Source: Jiangella alba (GTDB taxonomy: Bacteria > Actinomycetota > Actinomycetes > Jiangellales > Jiangellaceae). From it: a stretch of DNA of 64,000 nucleotides. Below the pieces are notes generated by a model that saw nothing but the letters and a program-made list of their open reading frames with translations, had not been told where the DNA came from and ran no database searches. Every line of letters starts with the position of its first letter. Positions within the stretch are counted from its first letter, which is position 1. Where the stretch lies: assembly GCF_900106035.1 (NCBI RefSeq), contig NZ_FNUC01000003.1, positions 1,240,001 to 1,304,000 of the forward strand. Reading direction: 5' to 3'. The position numbers were made by a program, and so were the translations under genes. Of this stretch, positions 34,675 to 45,752 are shown in pieces.

Positions 34675-35664
34675 CTAGCGCTCGCGGACCGGGCTGGTCG
34701 AACTGCGCACGATCAGCCGGGTCTCCAGCTGGACGACGGACGGCTCGGCGTCGCCCGCGGTGTCGGCGAGGTCGAGGACGATGTCGACGGCGCGGGCGCC
34801 GGCCTCGGAGCCGGGCACGTGGATGGAGGTGAGCGTCGGGTAGGCCATGCCGGACATCGGGCTGTCGTCGATGCCGATGACGCTGATGTCCGGGCCGACC
34901 CGCACGCCGCGCTCGTTCAGCCGCGCCATCAGGCCGAGCGCGATCATGTCGTCGTAGGCGATGACGGCGGTGACGTCGGAGGCGTGCACGAGGTCGGCGG
35001 CGCGCACGCCGGCCTGGATCTGCGGCTCGAACGGGCCGAACTCGACGAGGTCGACGCCGTGCGCCGCGCACGCCTCGCGCACGGCGTTCTGCCGCTGCGT
35101 GTTCGACCACGAACGGCGCGGGCCGTTGAGGTAGCCGACCCGGCGGTGCCCGAGCGCGGTGAGGTGCTCGACCGCCTCGCGCATGCCCTCGGAGTCTTCG
35201 ATGATGACGCTCGCCGCGCCCTTGACCTCGCGGTTCACGAACACGATGGGACGCAGCTCGGCCAGCTGGTCGAGGCGGTCGTCGGGGGTGCGCGGCGACA
35301 CCACGACCAGGCCGTCGACCCGCTTGCGCATGACCCGGGCGCGCTGGATCTCGTCGGACGGGTGCTCGTCGACGTCGGCGATCAGCACCGTCTTGCCCTT
35401 GGCGCTGGCGCGCGCCTGCACCGCCTTGATGATGGGCGGGAAGAACGGGTTCGCGATGTCCGGCACGATCAGCCCGATGAGGTCGTTGCGCCCGGACGTC
35501 AGTGAGCGTGCCACCTGGTTCGGCACGTAGCCCATGTCCTGGGCGATCTTGCGCACGCGGTCGCGCGTGCGCGGGTTCACCTTGTCGGGATCGGACAGCG
35601 CGCGCGAGACCGTGGAGGCGGACAGGCCGGTGGCCCGCGCGATGTCGGCGAGCGTGACGCTCAT
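34675..35664 (-). CDS. LacI-family transcriptional regulator
   Basis: 329 aa. Helix-turn-helix VTLADIARATGLSASTVSRALSD at residues about 3-25. The sugar-binding domain has DLIGLIVPDIANPFFPPIIK, VVVSPRTPDDRLDQ and ISVIGIDDSPMSGMAYPTLTS. The start is the ATG at 35664, with AGGAGGAG upstream; an upstream in-frame ATG (35727) adds 21 residues ahead of the helix-turn-helix and lacks a ribosome site. Divergent from the Gfo/Idh operon, with a LacI-type operator (35789-35800) between them. The same operator type recurs at four more promoters in the window, so this protein is the best candidate for their common regulator. Confidence 0.93.
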   Translation of the reverse strand: MSVTLADIARATGLSASTVSRALSDPDKVNPRTRDRVRKIAQDMGYVPNQVARSLTSGRNDLIGLIVPDIANPFFPPIIKAVQARASAKGKTVLIADVDEHPSDEIQRARVMRKRVDGLVVVSPRTPDDRLDQLAELRPIVFVNREVKGAASVIIEDSEGMREAVEHLTALGHRRVGYLNGPRRSWSNTQRQNAVREACAAHGVDLVEFGPFEPQIQAGVRAADLVHASDVTAVIAYDDMIALGLMARLNERGVRVGPDISVIGIDDSPMSGMAYPTLTSIHVPGSEAGARAVDIVLDLADTAGDAEPSVVQLETRLIVRSSTSPVRER

Positions 35665-35788
35665 CGGTGTCTCCTCCTGCGTGGTCGCGGGGTGCATCGT
35701 GCTGCAAACACGCCGAGCGTAGCGCACCCGAGCGAATTTGCGACACGTTCACACTGCATGTCGCCATGATCGTCAATGGTTCCTTGCG

Positions 35789-35800
35789 GCAACCGTTTGC
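35789..35800 (+). promoter_or_regulatory. LacI-type operator GCAACCGTTTGC
   Basis: Palindromic site inside TTGCGGCAACCGTTTGCG, in the divergent gap between the LacI gene and the Gfo/Idh operon, 20 bp before the latter's start. Shares the 15-bp pattern TTGCGGCAACCGnTTGCG with 38911-38927. Confidence 0.65.
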
Positions 35801-35820
35801 GTCACGTAGCGTCCCTGGGC

Positions 35821-37041
35821 ATGGCTGCTCCGTCAACCACTCCGAACCGTCCCGCCCTCGGCCCGGACGCGCCGCTGCGGCTCGGCGTCGTCGGCAACGG
35901 CAACCGCGGGATCATCGCGAAGACCGCCGCCGACCTGGACCCGTCGGCGCAGGTCGTCGCCGCCTGCGACCCGCTGCCGCGAGCCCGTGACCGCGCCGCG
36001 GAGCGGTTCGGACCCGGCGTCGCGGCCACCGCCACCGTCGACGAGCTGATCGGCGTCGGTGTCGACGCCGCGTTCGTCACGTCGCCGGACCACCTGCACG
36101 CCGAGCACGCGTGCGCCCTGCTCGAGGCCGGGGTCGCGGTGTTCGTCGACAAGCCGCTGGCGATCACCGTCGAGCAGGCCGACCAGATCCTCGCCACGGC
36201 GCGGCGCACCGGCAGCCGCCTGTACGTCGGGCACAACATGCGGCACATGCCGGTCATCAAGCTGCTGCGCGAGCTGATCGCCGACGGCCGCATCGGTGAG
36301 GTCAAGGCGATCTGGTGCCGCTACTTCGTCGGCGACGGCGGCGACCGGTTCTTCAAGGACTGGCACGCCGAGCGGTCCAAGGTGAACTCGCTGCTGCTGC
36401 AGAAGGGCGCGCACGACATCGACGTCATCCACTGGCTGGCCGGCGGGCACGCCAGCCGCGTCAGCGCGATGGGCGGGCTGACGGTGTACGGCCAGGTCGG
36501 CGACCGGACGGACCGCACCGGGCAGGTCGTCACCGAGTGGCTGGACCGCGAGCGCAACTGGCCGCCGCTGGCGCAGACCGGGCTGAACCCGGTGATCGAC
36601 GTCGAGGACCTGTCGATGATGACGATGGCGCTGGACAACGGCGTGTACGCCACGTACTCCGAGTGCCACTACACACCGGACTACTGGCGCAACTACACGG
36701 TCATCGGCACCGAGGGCCGGCTGGAGAACTTCGGCCTCGGCCCCGGCGGCGTCGTGCGGCTGTGGAACCGGCGCACCGAGTTCGCGCCCGACGGCGACGA
36801 GACGTTCCCGATCCCTGAGGCGCCCGGCGGGCACCACGGCGCCGACCCGGCGCTGCTGCGCGAGTTCCTCCGGTTCGTCCGCGAGGGCGGGGCGACGCAG
36901 ACCTCGCCGGTGGACGCGCGGGCCGCGGTCGCCGCGGCCGCGACGGCCACGACGTCGCTGCGCGCGGGCGGCGGGGCGCTGGACGTGCCGCCGCTGGACG
37001 CCGAGGTGCGGGCCTGGTTCGACGCCGGGCAGCCGGCATGA
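35821..37041 (+). CDS. Gfo/Idh/MocA family oxidoreductase
   Basis: 406 aa. LGVVGNGNRGIIAKTA is the nucleotide-binding loop; VFVDKPLAITVEQAD is a DKP variant of the EKP motif with the catalytic Lys. GHNMRHMPVIKLLRELI and QKGAHDIDVIHWLAGG carry the catalytic His/Asp-type residues. SECHYTPDYWRNYTVIG lies in the sheet domain. It is the first gene of a coupled operon with a TIM-barrel isomerase and another Gfo/Idh protein, ahead of an Opp-type importer. It probably oxidises an imported sugar or glycoside. The ATG at 35821 follows an apparent TAGCGT box by eight bases, with no clear ribosome site. Confidence 0.9.
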   Translation: MAAPSTTPNRPALGPDAPLRLGVVGNGNRGIIAKTAADLDPSAQVVAACDPLPRARDRAAERFGPGVAATATVDELIGVGVDAAFVTSPDHLHAEHACALLEAGVAVFVDKPLAITVEQADQILATARRTGSRLYVGHNMRHMPVIKLLRELIADGRIGEVKAIWCRYFVGDGGDRFFKDWHAERSKVNSLLLQKGAHDIDVIHWLAGGHASRVSAMGGLTVYGQVGDRTDRTGQVVTEWLDRERNWPPLAQTGLNPVIDVEDLSMMTMALDNGVYATYSECHYTPDYWRNYTVIGTEGRLENFGLGPGGVVRLWNRRTEFAPDGDETFPIPEAPGGHHGADPALLREFLRFVREGGATQTSPVDARAAVAAAATATTSLRAGGGALDVPPLDAEVRAWFDAGQPA

Positions 37042-37769
37042 GCGCGCTGGTGGGCGCGCAGCTGTACTCGTTGCGCGAGTCCGGCGACCGGGCCGGCGCG
37101 TTCGCCGCGCTGGCCGCGGCCGGCATCGACGCCGTCGAGCCGTACGACCTGAGCGACGTGCCCGGCCTGCGCGCCGACGCCGAGCGGCACGGCCTCGCGA
37201 TCCCGAGCGTCCACGCCCGCGACACCGACCCCGCCACGCTGGACCGGGTGGCCGCGCTGGGCGCGCACACACTGGTGATCCCGCGCTCGGAGCCGGAGGA
37301 CTGGGCCGACGCCGACGGCATCCGCCGCGTCGGGGCCCGGCTGGCCGCGCGGCAGCAGCAGGCCGCCCGGGCCGGGCTCGCGCTGGCCTACCACAACCAC
37401 TACTGGGAGCTGGCCACGTTGCCGGACGGGCGGCACGGCCTCGACGTCCTGGCCGCGTCGACGCCGCCGGAGGTGGGCTTCCAGGTGGACCTGTACTGGG
37501 CGCACGTCGGCGGCGCGGACGTCGCGGCGCTGCTCGAGCGGCTCGGCGACCGCGTCCGCTCCGTGCACGTCAAGGACGGTCCGGGCGACGTCGCCGCCGA
37601 CCAGGTGGAGCTCGGCCACGGCACGCTGCCGGTGGCCGCCGTCCTGGCCGCGGCGCCACCCGGGGCCGCGCGGATCCTGGAGATCGACCGCTGCGCCGGG
37701 CCGGTGCTGGACCTGCTGGCCCGCAACCGGGCGGCTCTCGCCCGGCTCGACGAGGCAGTGGCGGCGTGA
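37038..37769 (+). CDS. Sugar phosphate isomerase/epimerase (xylose-isomerase-like TIM barrel)
   Basis: 243 aa. AP_endonuc_2-type barrel with metal ligands expected in LAYHNHYWELA, VGFQVDLYWAHVGG, RSVHVKDGPGD and RILEIDRCAG. N-terminal LVGAQLYSLRESGDRAGAFAAL is typical of the keto-sugar isomerase/lyase group. It lies between two Gfo/Idh dehydrogenase genes with 4-bp overlaps on both sides (ATGA and GTGA), so the three are made together. An isomerisation or elimination on a keto sugar produced by one dehydrogenase and resolved by the other is an inference. Confidence 0.9.
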   Translation: MSALVGAQLYSLRESGDRAGAFAALAAAGIDAVEPYDLSDVPGLRADAERHGLAIPSVHARDTDPATLDRVAALGAHTLVIPRSEPEDWADADGIRRVGARLAARQQQAARAGLALAYHNHYWELATLPDGRHGLDVLAASTPPEVGFQVDLYWAHVGGADVAALLERLGDRVRSVHVKDGPGDVAADQVELGHGTLPVAAVLAAAPPGAARILEIDRCAGPVLDLLARNRAALARLDEAVAA

Positions 37770-38860
37770 GCGCGCGCATCGGCATCGGCGTCGTCGGCTG
37801 CGGCACGATCAGCCGGACCTACCTGGAGAACCTGCCCCGTGTCCCCGGCTTCGACGTCGTGGCCTGCGGCGACCTGGACGTCGAGCGGGCCCGGGCGGCG
37901 GCGGACGCGGCCGGCGTGCCGCACGCGGGCGGTCCGGAGGACGTCATCGGCCGCCCGGACGTCGACATCGTCGTCAACCTCACCGTCCCCGCCGCGCACG
38001 CCGAGGTCGGCGTCGCCGCGCTCCGGGCCGGGCACCACGTCTACGGCGAGAAGCCGCTGGCGCGGTCGCGGGCCGAGGCGAACCTGCTGCTCGACGCCGC
38101 ACGGCAGGCCGGGCGGCGTGTCGGCAGCGCGCCCGACACCTTCCTCGGCGCGGGGGTGCAGACCGCGCTGCGGCTGGTGCGTTCCGGCGCGATCGGCCGG
38201 CCGGTGTCGGCCATCGCCTGCTTCCAGGACCCCGGGCCGGACCGCTGGCATCCGGCGCCGGAGTTCCTGTTCGCGGCCGGCGCCGGTGCGCTGCTGGACA
38301 TGGGCCCGTACTACCTGACGGCGCTGACGGTGCTGCTCGGGCCGGTGCGGCGGGTCGCGGCGATGGAGCGCGAGGGCCCGCCCGAACGCGTCGTCGTCAG
38401 CGGGCCGCGGGCCGGCACGCGGTTCGCCGCCGAGGTGCCGACGCACACCACGGCGGTGCTGGAGCTGGCCTCCGGCGCCGTCGCGACCACCGTCTTCAGC
38501 TTCGACTCGCCGCGCAAACGGCACGGATTCCTGGAGATCGGCGGCACCGAGGCCACGTTGCGGCTGCCAGACCCCAACCGCTTCGACGGCCCGCTGCGGC
38601 TCTGCCCGGCCGGCACCGACGACTGGCGGGACGTGCCCACCGAAGGTGCCCGCCTGGGCCGCGGGCTGGGCGTCGCGGAGCTGGCTGAGGCCATCGCGGC
38701 GGACCGCCCGCACCGGGCGAATGCCGAGGTCGCGGCGCATGTGCTGGACGTCGCGGCGGCCGTGACGGAGTCCGGGGCGCAGCGCCGCTTCGTCGACGTC
38801 AGGTCCGACTTCGCGGCGCAGGAGCCGCTCGATCCGGCCTGGGCGCCCGGGGAGGGGTGA
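37766..38860 (+). CDS. Gfo/Idh/MocA family oxidoreductase
   Basis: 364 aa. GVVGCGTISRTYLENL (nucleotide loop), VYGEKPLARSRAEANLLL (EKP with catalytic Lys), and LLDMGPYYLTALTVLLGPV with the family's DxGxY region. It differs strongly from the operon's first dehydrogenase, arguing for a different substrate or reaction direction. The GTG start overlaps the isomerase gene stop. A 210-bp gap with operator sites separates it from the transporter genes. Confidence 0.9.
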   Translation: MSARIGIGVVGCGTISRTYLENLPRVPGFDVVACGDLDVERARAAADAAGVPHAGGPEDVIGRPDVDIVVNLTVPAAHAEVGVAALRAGHHVYGEKPLARSRAEANLLLDAARQAGRRVGSAPDTFLGAGVQTALRLVRSGAIGRPVSAIACFQDPGPDRWHPAPEFLFAAGAGALLDMGPYYLTALTVLLGPVRRVAAMEREGPPERVVVSGPRAGTRFAAEVPTHTTAVLELASGAVATTVFSFDSPRKRHGFLEIGGTEATLRLPDPNRFDGPLRLCPAGTDDWRDVPTEGARLGRGLGVAELAEAIAADRPHRANAEVAAHVLDVAAAVTESGAQRRFVDVRSDFAAQEPLDPAWAPGEG

Positions 38861-38882
38861 CATGGCCCCGAACCGGCCGCTG

Positions 38883-38926
38883 TTGCAATGAAACAGCAAC
38901 CTGTTGCTATTGCGGCAACCGCTTGC
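38883..38926 (+). promoter_or_regulatory. Operator cluster upstream of the Opp-type importer operon
   Basis: GTTGC (38882-38886), AGCAACCTGTTGCT (38894-38907, near-palindrome) and GCAACCGCTTGC (38915-38926, LacI-type) follow one another. The last is identical in 11 of 12 bases to the site at 35789-35800. The remaining gap to the start at 39071 shows AGGAG as ribosome site and nothing else clear. Confidence 0.6.
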
Positions 38927-39070
38927 GGTCGGTAGGTTCTCCCCAACGCTTCCGCGACCGGCGTTCCTGATCTGGGTGAACGCCTGACTCGCCGCGGCGC
39001 CGCGTACGGCGTCAACGCCCTGGTGGGCGACGGACCTGCTGAATGAGCACCGGACAGTGAGGAGTTGCCG

Positions 39071-41038
39071 ATGTCGGCAGAACAGATCGTGGTCTCGCGC
39101 AGGATGGTGCTGAAGGCCGGTGGCGGCTTTGCGGCCGCCTTCGCGATCTTCGGCACCGCCGCGTGCTCGGGCGGTGACGAGTCGCCCGACCCGTTCGGGT
39201 CCGCCGGCGGCGACCCGGACGTGCTGGAGTCGCCGATGCTGACCCAGCGGGTCGAGGCCGGCGAGCTGCCCGCCCTGGCCGAGCGGCTGCCGTCCACCCC
39301 GATGGTGGTGGAGCCCTGGGACAGCGTCGGGCGCTTCGGCGGCAACCTGCGCCGCGCGCAGACCACGCCGACGCACGACGGCGCGCTGCAGGCGTTCTCC
39401 AGCTCCGGCCTGATCGAGTGGAACAAGGCCGCCGACGGCTCGCAGCCCAGCCTGGCGGAGAGCTTCGAGAAGTCGCCGGACAACCGCACCTACACGTTCG
39501 TGCTGCGCGAGGGCCTCAAGTGGTCCGACGGAACGCCGTTCACGTCCGCGGACCTCAAGTTCACCGTCGACCACGTCCTCAACCACGACGTGCTGTTCCC
39601 GTCGCCGGCGTTCTGGTTCTCCGACGCTGGCCAGACCCGGCCGACCATCGAGACGCCGGACGAGCTGACCGTGATCATCAACTTCACCCAGCCGTTCGCG
39701 CTGTTCGAGAAGTTCCTGTGTCACCCCGGCGTGAGCTTCCAGTTCATCAAGCCCAAGCACTACATGGAGCAGTTCCACGCCGACCTCGCCGACCCCGCCA
39801 CCGTCGCCGCCGCGGCCAGCGCGGCCGGGTTCGACACCTGGGACCAGTACTTCTTCGACCGGGACAACTGGTGGACCAACGTCGAGCGGCCCGTCATGGG
39901 CGCGTTCATGGTCACCAGCCCGGCCAACGCGCAGAGCGGCACCGCGGCGCTGGAGCGCAACCCGTACTACTACAAGACCGACCCCGACGGCCGGCAGCTG
40001 CCCTACATCGACACCATGCAGATCCAGGTGCTCGACCAGGACGCGCTGGACTTGCGCGCGGCCAACGGCGACCTCGACTTCCAGGGCTTCTACCTCGGCT
40101 ACAACTCCACCCAGGTGTACCTGCAGAACGCCGAGCAGAAGGCGTTCGAGGTGCTGCGCTGGCAGCCGTCGGCCGGCCTGATGGCGATCTGCCCGAACCT
40201 CTCGCACGCCGACCCGGTGCTGCGCGAGCTGTTCGGCGACGTCCGGTTCCGGGCCGCGCTCTCGCACGCCGTCAACCGCGAGGAGATGAACGACACCCTG
40301 CTCGGCGGGCTCGGCGTCGTCCGGCACCCGATCGCCACCGAGTCGTCGGACTACTACGTCGAGGGCAGCGGCGAGCGGTTCATCGAGTACGACGTCGAGG
40401 AGGCGAACCGGCTGCTCGACGAGATCGGGCTGACCCAGCGCAACGGCGACGGCACCCGGCTGCGCGCCGACGGCGCCCCGCTGGAGTTCGTCATCACCTA
40501 CCTCGACTTCGACGCCGGGCTGGCCCCGACCGACGTGTTCGAGATGGTGCGCAAGCACTGGGCCGAGGTCGGCATCAAGGTCGTCAGCCGGCCGGTCGAC
40601 CAGACCCTGTACACCGAGATCCGGATGGCCAACGACTTCGACTTCGACGGCGTCGCGCACCCGTCCGACGACTTCGACCTTGAGCCGGTCTGGTTCGTCC
40701 CGACCGCCGACAACAGCCACACCGCGCCGGCCTACGGCAAGTGGTACTCGACGTCGGGCGCCGAGGGCATGCAGCCGAGCCCGGACTTCCAGGAGCTGAT
40801 GGACACCTGGGACGCGATGCGCACCGCCGACTCCGACGACGCCCGGATCGAGGCGGGCCGGGCGATCATGCAGCAGCACGACGAGAACGTCTACGCGATC
40901 GGGCTGGTCGGGCTGCCGTTCCAGCCGGTGATCGCGAAGACCGCGCTGAAGAACGTCCGCGACGACGAGCCGAAGCTGTCCTTCTACTACGGCCGTGAGG
41001 GGATCTCCAAGCCGGAGCAGCTCTACTTCGCCGAGTGA
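39071..41038 (+). CDS. ABC importer substrate-binding lipoprotein, family 5 (peptide/oligosaccharide type)
   Basis: 655 aa. Twin-arginine signal (SRRMVLKAGG, RR at 10-11) followed by the lipobox GTAAC with Cys32, so a TAT-exported lipoprotein on the outer face of the membrane. Family-5 signatures: YTFVLREGLKWSDGTPFTSADLKF and FGDVRFRAALSHAVNREEMN. Family-5 proteins bind peptides, but this large form in a sugar-gene setting probably binds oligosaccharides or glycosides. The ATG at 39071 has AGGAG 7 bp upstream. First gene of the importer operon. Confidence 0.92.
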   Translation: MSAEQIVVSRRMVLKAGGGFAAAFAIFGTAACSGGDESPDPFGSAGGDPDVLESPMLTQRVEAGELPALAERLPSTPMVVEPWDSVGRFGGNLRRAQTTPTHDGALQAFSSSGLIEWNKAADGSQPSLAESFEKSPDNRTYTFVLREGLKWSDGTPFTSADLKFTVDHVLNHDVLFPSPAFWFSDAGQTRPTIETPDELTVIINFTQPFALFEKFLCHPGVSFQFIKPKHYMEQFHADLADPATVAAAASAAGFDTWDQYFFDRDNWWTNVERPVMGAFMVTSPANAQSGTAALERNPYYYKTDPDGRQLPYIDTMQIQVLDQDALDLRAANGDLDFQGFYLGYNSTQVYLQNAEQKAFEVLRWQPSAGLMAICPNLSHADPVLRELFGDVRFRAALSHAVNREEMNDTLLGGLGVVRHPIATESSDYYVEGSGERFIEYDVEEANRLLDEIGLTQRNGDGTRLRADGAPLEFVITYLDFDAGLAPTDVFEMVRKHWAEVGIKVVSRPVDQTLYTEIRMANDFDFDGVAHPSDDFDLEPVWFVPTADNSHTAPAYGKWYSTSGAEGMQPSPDFQELMDTWDAMRTADSDDARIEAGRAIMQQHDENVYAIGLVGLPFQPVIAKTALKNVRDDEPKLSFYYGREGISKPEQLYFAE

Positions 41039-41057
41039 CGAAAGGACTCTCGCCCTG

Positions 41058-42050
41058 ATGTGGCGCTTCATAGCGATGCGGGTCCTGCATGTGATCCCGA
41101 CACTGATCGCGATCTCGATGATCGCGTTCTTCATCATCCAGTTGCCGCCCGGCGACTTCCTCAGCACCCAGGTGGCCCGGCTCGAGGCCGCCGGTCAGAG
41201 CGTCGACCCGGCGCAGATGGACGCGCTGCGGGACCGCTACGGCATCGGTGACCCGTTCTGGGTGCAGTACCTCAAGTGGATCGGCAACATCGTGCTGCAC
41301 GGCGACTTCGGGTTGTCGTTCCAGTTCCAGCAGCCGGTGTCGACGCTGATCGCGGACCGGCTGCCGCTCACCCTGGCGCTGGGCATCGCCACCCTGATGT
41401 TCACCTGGGCGATCGCCCTGCCGGCCGGCATCTACTCGGCGATCAAGCAGCACACCTGGGGCGACTACACGATCTCCGGCATCGGGTTCGTGGCGCTGGC
41501 GGTGCCGCAGTTCCTGGCGGCGCTGGTGCTGGCGTACCTCGGGTTCGCGCTGTTCGACCAGAGCGTGGGCGGGATGTTCTCACCGGAGTACGTCAACGCG
41601 CCGTGGGGTGTCGGGAAGTTCGTCGACCTGCTCGGCCACCTGTGGATCCCGGTGGTGGTGATCGGCCTCGCCGGCACCGCCGGGATCATCCGGGTGACCC
41701 GGGCGAACATGCTGGACGAGCTGAACAAGCCGTACGTCATCACGGCGCGGGCGAAGGGATTGTCCGAGGGCAAGCTCGTGACGAAGTACCCGGTGCGCAT
41801 CGCGATGAACCCGTTCATCTCCACCGCCGGCTGGCACCTGCCGTCGCTGTTCGACGGCGAGATCATCGTGGCGCAGGTGCTGGCGCTGGGCACCATCGGG
41901 CCGCTGCTGCTGGAGGCGCTGAAGTCGCAGGACATGTACCTCGCCGGCGGCATCATCCTCATCATCGCGGTGTTGACGGTCATCGGCACGCTGATCTCGG
42001 ACCTGCTGCTGGCCGCCATCGACCCGCGCGTGCGATTCGGGAAGGCGTGA
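41058..42050 (+). CDS. ABC importer permease, DppB/OppB type
   Basis: 330 aa with six predicted membrane segments. N-terminal MRVLHVIPTLIAISMIAFFI and PPGDFLSTQVARLEA are typical of OppB-type permeases. The cytoplasmic coupling (EAA) loop is RANMLDELNKPYVITARAKG. It pairs with the DppC-type permease that follows after 5 bp to form the membrane channel. AAAGGA precedes the ATG. Confidence 0.93.
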   Translation: MWRFIAMRVLHVIPTLIAISMIAFFIIQLPPGDFLSTQVARLEAAGQSVDPAQMDALRDRYGIGDPFWVQYLKWIGNIVLHGDFGLSFQFQQPVSTLIADRLPLTLALGIATLMFTWAIALPAGIYSAIKQHTWGDYTISGIGFVALAVPQFLAALVLAYLGFALFDQSVGGMFSPEYVNAPWGVGKFVDLLGHLWIPVVVIGLAGTAGIIRVTRANMLDELNKPYVITARAKGLSEGKLVTKYPVRIAMNPFISTAGWHLPSLFDGEIIVAQVLALGTIGPLLLEALKSQDMYLAGGIILIIAVLTVIGTLISDLLLAAIDPRVRFGKA

Positions 42051-42055
42051 GGCCG

Positions 42056-43209
42056 ATGAGCACCGACCAACTGCCCAGCCAGGACGTCGAGACGCCCGGC
42101 GACCCGGCCACCGAGACCGGCCGCGACGCCGCCGACGTCAGCGTCGCGTCGCAGCGCCAGCTCATCTGGTGGCGGTTCCGCCGGCACAAGCTGGCCATGG
42201 CCGGCCTGTGGGTGATGATCGCGATGTACGTCGTGGCGATCTTCGCCGGGTTCTTCGCGCCGTTCTCGAAGGACACCACCAGCGCCGACCACGCCTACCA
42301 GCCGCCGCAGCTGCCGAGCTTCTCCTTCTCCGAGGGGTTCTACGTCCACCCGACCACCGGGTCGACCGACCCGGAGACGCTGGCCCGGGTGTTCGAGGAG
42401 GACACCAGCCGGGTGGTCAACCTCGGCTTCTTCGTCCGCGGCGACGAGTACTCGCTGCTCGGCGTGATCGACACGAACATCCACCTGTTCGGGCCGACCG
42501 AGCCGGGGGAGCGGTTCTACCTGCTCGGCGCCGACCGCACCGGCGGCGACCTGCTGTCGAAGATCATCTACGGCGCGCAGATCTCGCTCTCGCTCGGCCT
42601 CGCCGGGGTGGCGATCTCCCTGGTGCTGGGGTTGGTGCTGGGCGGCATCTCGGGCTACTTCGGCGGCTGGATCGACTCGGTGATCCAGCGCATCATCGAG
42701 CTGATCATGTCGATCCCGACGCTGCCGCTGTGGCTCGGTCTCGCCGCCGCCATCCCGCCGCAATGGGGACCCACCCGCACCTACTTCATGATCACCATCA
42801 TCCTGTCGCTGCTCGGCTGGACCAGCCTGGCCCGGGTCATCCGCGGCCGGCTGCTGCAGACCCGCACCGAGGACTACGTGCTGGCGGCGAAGCTGGACGG
42901 CGTGCGCACGCGGCGGATCATCTCGCGGCACATGCTGCCGTCGTTCCTCTCGCACATCATCGCGACGGTCAGCCTCGCGGTGCCGGCGATGATCCTCGCC
43001 GAGACGTCGCTGTCGTTCCTCGGCCTCGGGCTGCGGGCGCCGGCGGTCTCGTGGGGCGTGCTGCTGCAGGACGCGCAGAGCGTGCAGGTGGTGGCGACGG
43101 CGCCGTGGCTGCTGCTGCCCGGCCTGGCGGTCGTCGTGGCCGTGGTGGCGTTCAACTTCGTCGGCGACGGGTTGCGAGACTCCGCCGACCCGTACGGAAG
43201 GAGGACGAC

Positions 43210-43213
<4 letters not shown>
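42056..43213 (+). CDS. ABC importer permease, DppC/OppC type
   Basis: 385 aa. The N-terminal cytoplasmic part is followed by membrane segment 1 (MAGLWVMIAMYVVAIFAG). A long external insertion follows (about residues 70-160, ending HLFGPTEPGERFYLLGADRT), much longer than in E. coli DppC. Five further membrane helices contain the coupling loop LQTRTEDYVLAAKLDG. The extra external part matches the importer branch that works with large 600-plus-residue binding proteins. The start is ATG 5 bp after the DppB-type gene. Confidence 0.92.
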
Positions 43214-45000
<1,787 letters not shown>

Positions 45001-45016
45001 TGCCGGTCCGGTCGGC

Positions 45017-45098
45017 GGGCGGGGAACGCCGTCTCCGCCCGCCTCGCTCGTTCCTCGCTCGGACGCCCGCAGCCTACCCCTGACGGCGTTCCCCGCCC
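45017..45098. repeat. Inverted repeat with 16-bp perfect arms
   Basis: GGGCGGGGAACGCCGT (45017-45032) and ACGGCGTTCCCCGCCC (45083-45098) with a 50-nt C-rich loop between. It fills the space between the convergent importer ATPase and SGNH hydrolase genes and may stop transcription from both sides. Confidence 0.6.
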
Positions 45099-45131
45099 AC
45101 CGGCCTGGCTGGGCGGCCGGCTTGCGGCGCG

Positions 45132-45752
45132 TCAGGTCCAGGTGGGGTGGGCGTCGCCGAGCGCGGTGAGGAGGTCGCGGGCCAGCTTCTGGTGCCCCTC
45201 GGGGCCCGGGTGCAGCCCGTCGACCAGCAGCGCGAGCGCCTCGTCGCCGTCCGCCGTCCACGTCTTGTGGTGGTCGACGAGGTGGCTGCCGGTGGCGGCG
45301 GCCACCTCGCGGACGGCGTCGGCGTAGGCGTCGAGGTGCGGGGCCTGCGCCTGCGTGGGCGCCACCGTCGGCGGCGTCTGCAGCACGACGTCGGTGCCGG
45401 CCGCCTGGACGCGCCGCACGACGTCGGTGTACTCGCGGACGAAGGCCGCTCGCCCGTCCGGCCCGTCGTTGGCGTCGTTGCTGCCCAGCCCGATGATCGC
45501 CACGTGCGGCGCGTGCCGCAGCACCGACGTCTCCAGCGCGTCGCGCAGCCTCGGCACCCGCCAGCCGCTGACCGCCGTGTTCAGCACGGTGTCGTCGCGG
45601 CGGCCGAGCCAGTAGCGGACCCGCTCGGCGAACAGGTCGGCGTAGCCGCGGTGCACGCCGGTCCACTTCGCCGCGGCGACGATGCTGTCGCCGGTGAACA
45701 GCCAGTCGACCGGCGTCTGGCCGGTGAGGGCGGTGCGGGCGTCGAGCGTCAT
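45132..45752 (-). CDS. SGNH/GDSL-type hydrolase
   Basis: 206 aa. Block I FTGDSIVAA with the catalytic Ser, block III IGLGSNDAND with the oxyanion Asn, and block V DGLHPGPEGHQKL with catalytic Asp and His. Likely removes acetyl or other acyl groups from carbohydrates inside the cell, as no signal peptide is present. The ATG has AAGGAGG upstream and overlaps the stop of the acetylxylan-esterase-like gene, so both are made together. Confidence 0.92.
   Translation of the reverse strand: MTLDARTALTGQTPVDWLFTGDSIVAAAKWTGVHRGYADLFAERVRYWLGRRDDTVLNTAVSGWRVPRLRDALETSVLRHAPHVAIIGLGSNDANDGPDGRAAFVREYTDVVRRVQAAGTDVVLQTPPTVAPTQAQAPHLDAYADAVREVAAATGSHLVDHHKTWTADGDEALALLVDGLHPGPEGHQKLARDLLTALGDAHPTWT

Noticed and set aside
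35740-35764. Inverted repeat GCGACA...TGTCGC between the LacI gene and the Gfo/Idh operon
   Set aside because: 6-bp arms 13 bp apart without a second copy elsewhere; the LacI-type site at 35789 explains regulation better.
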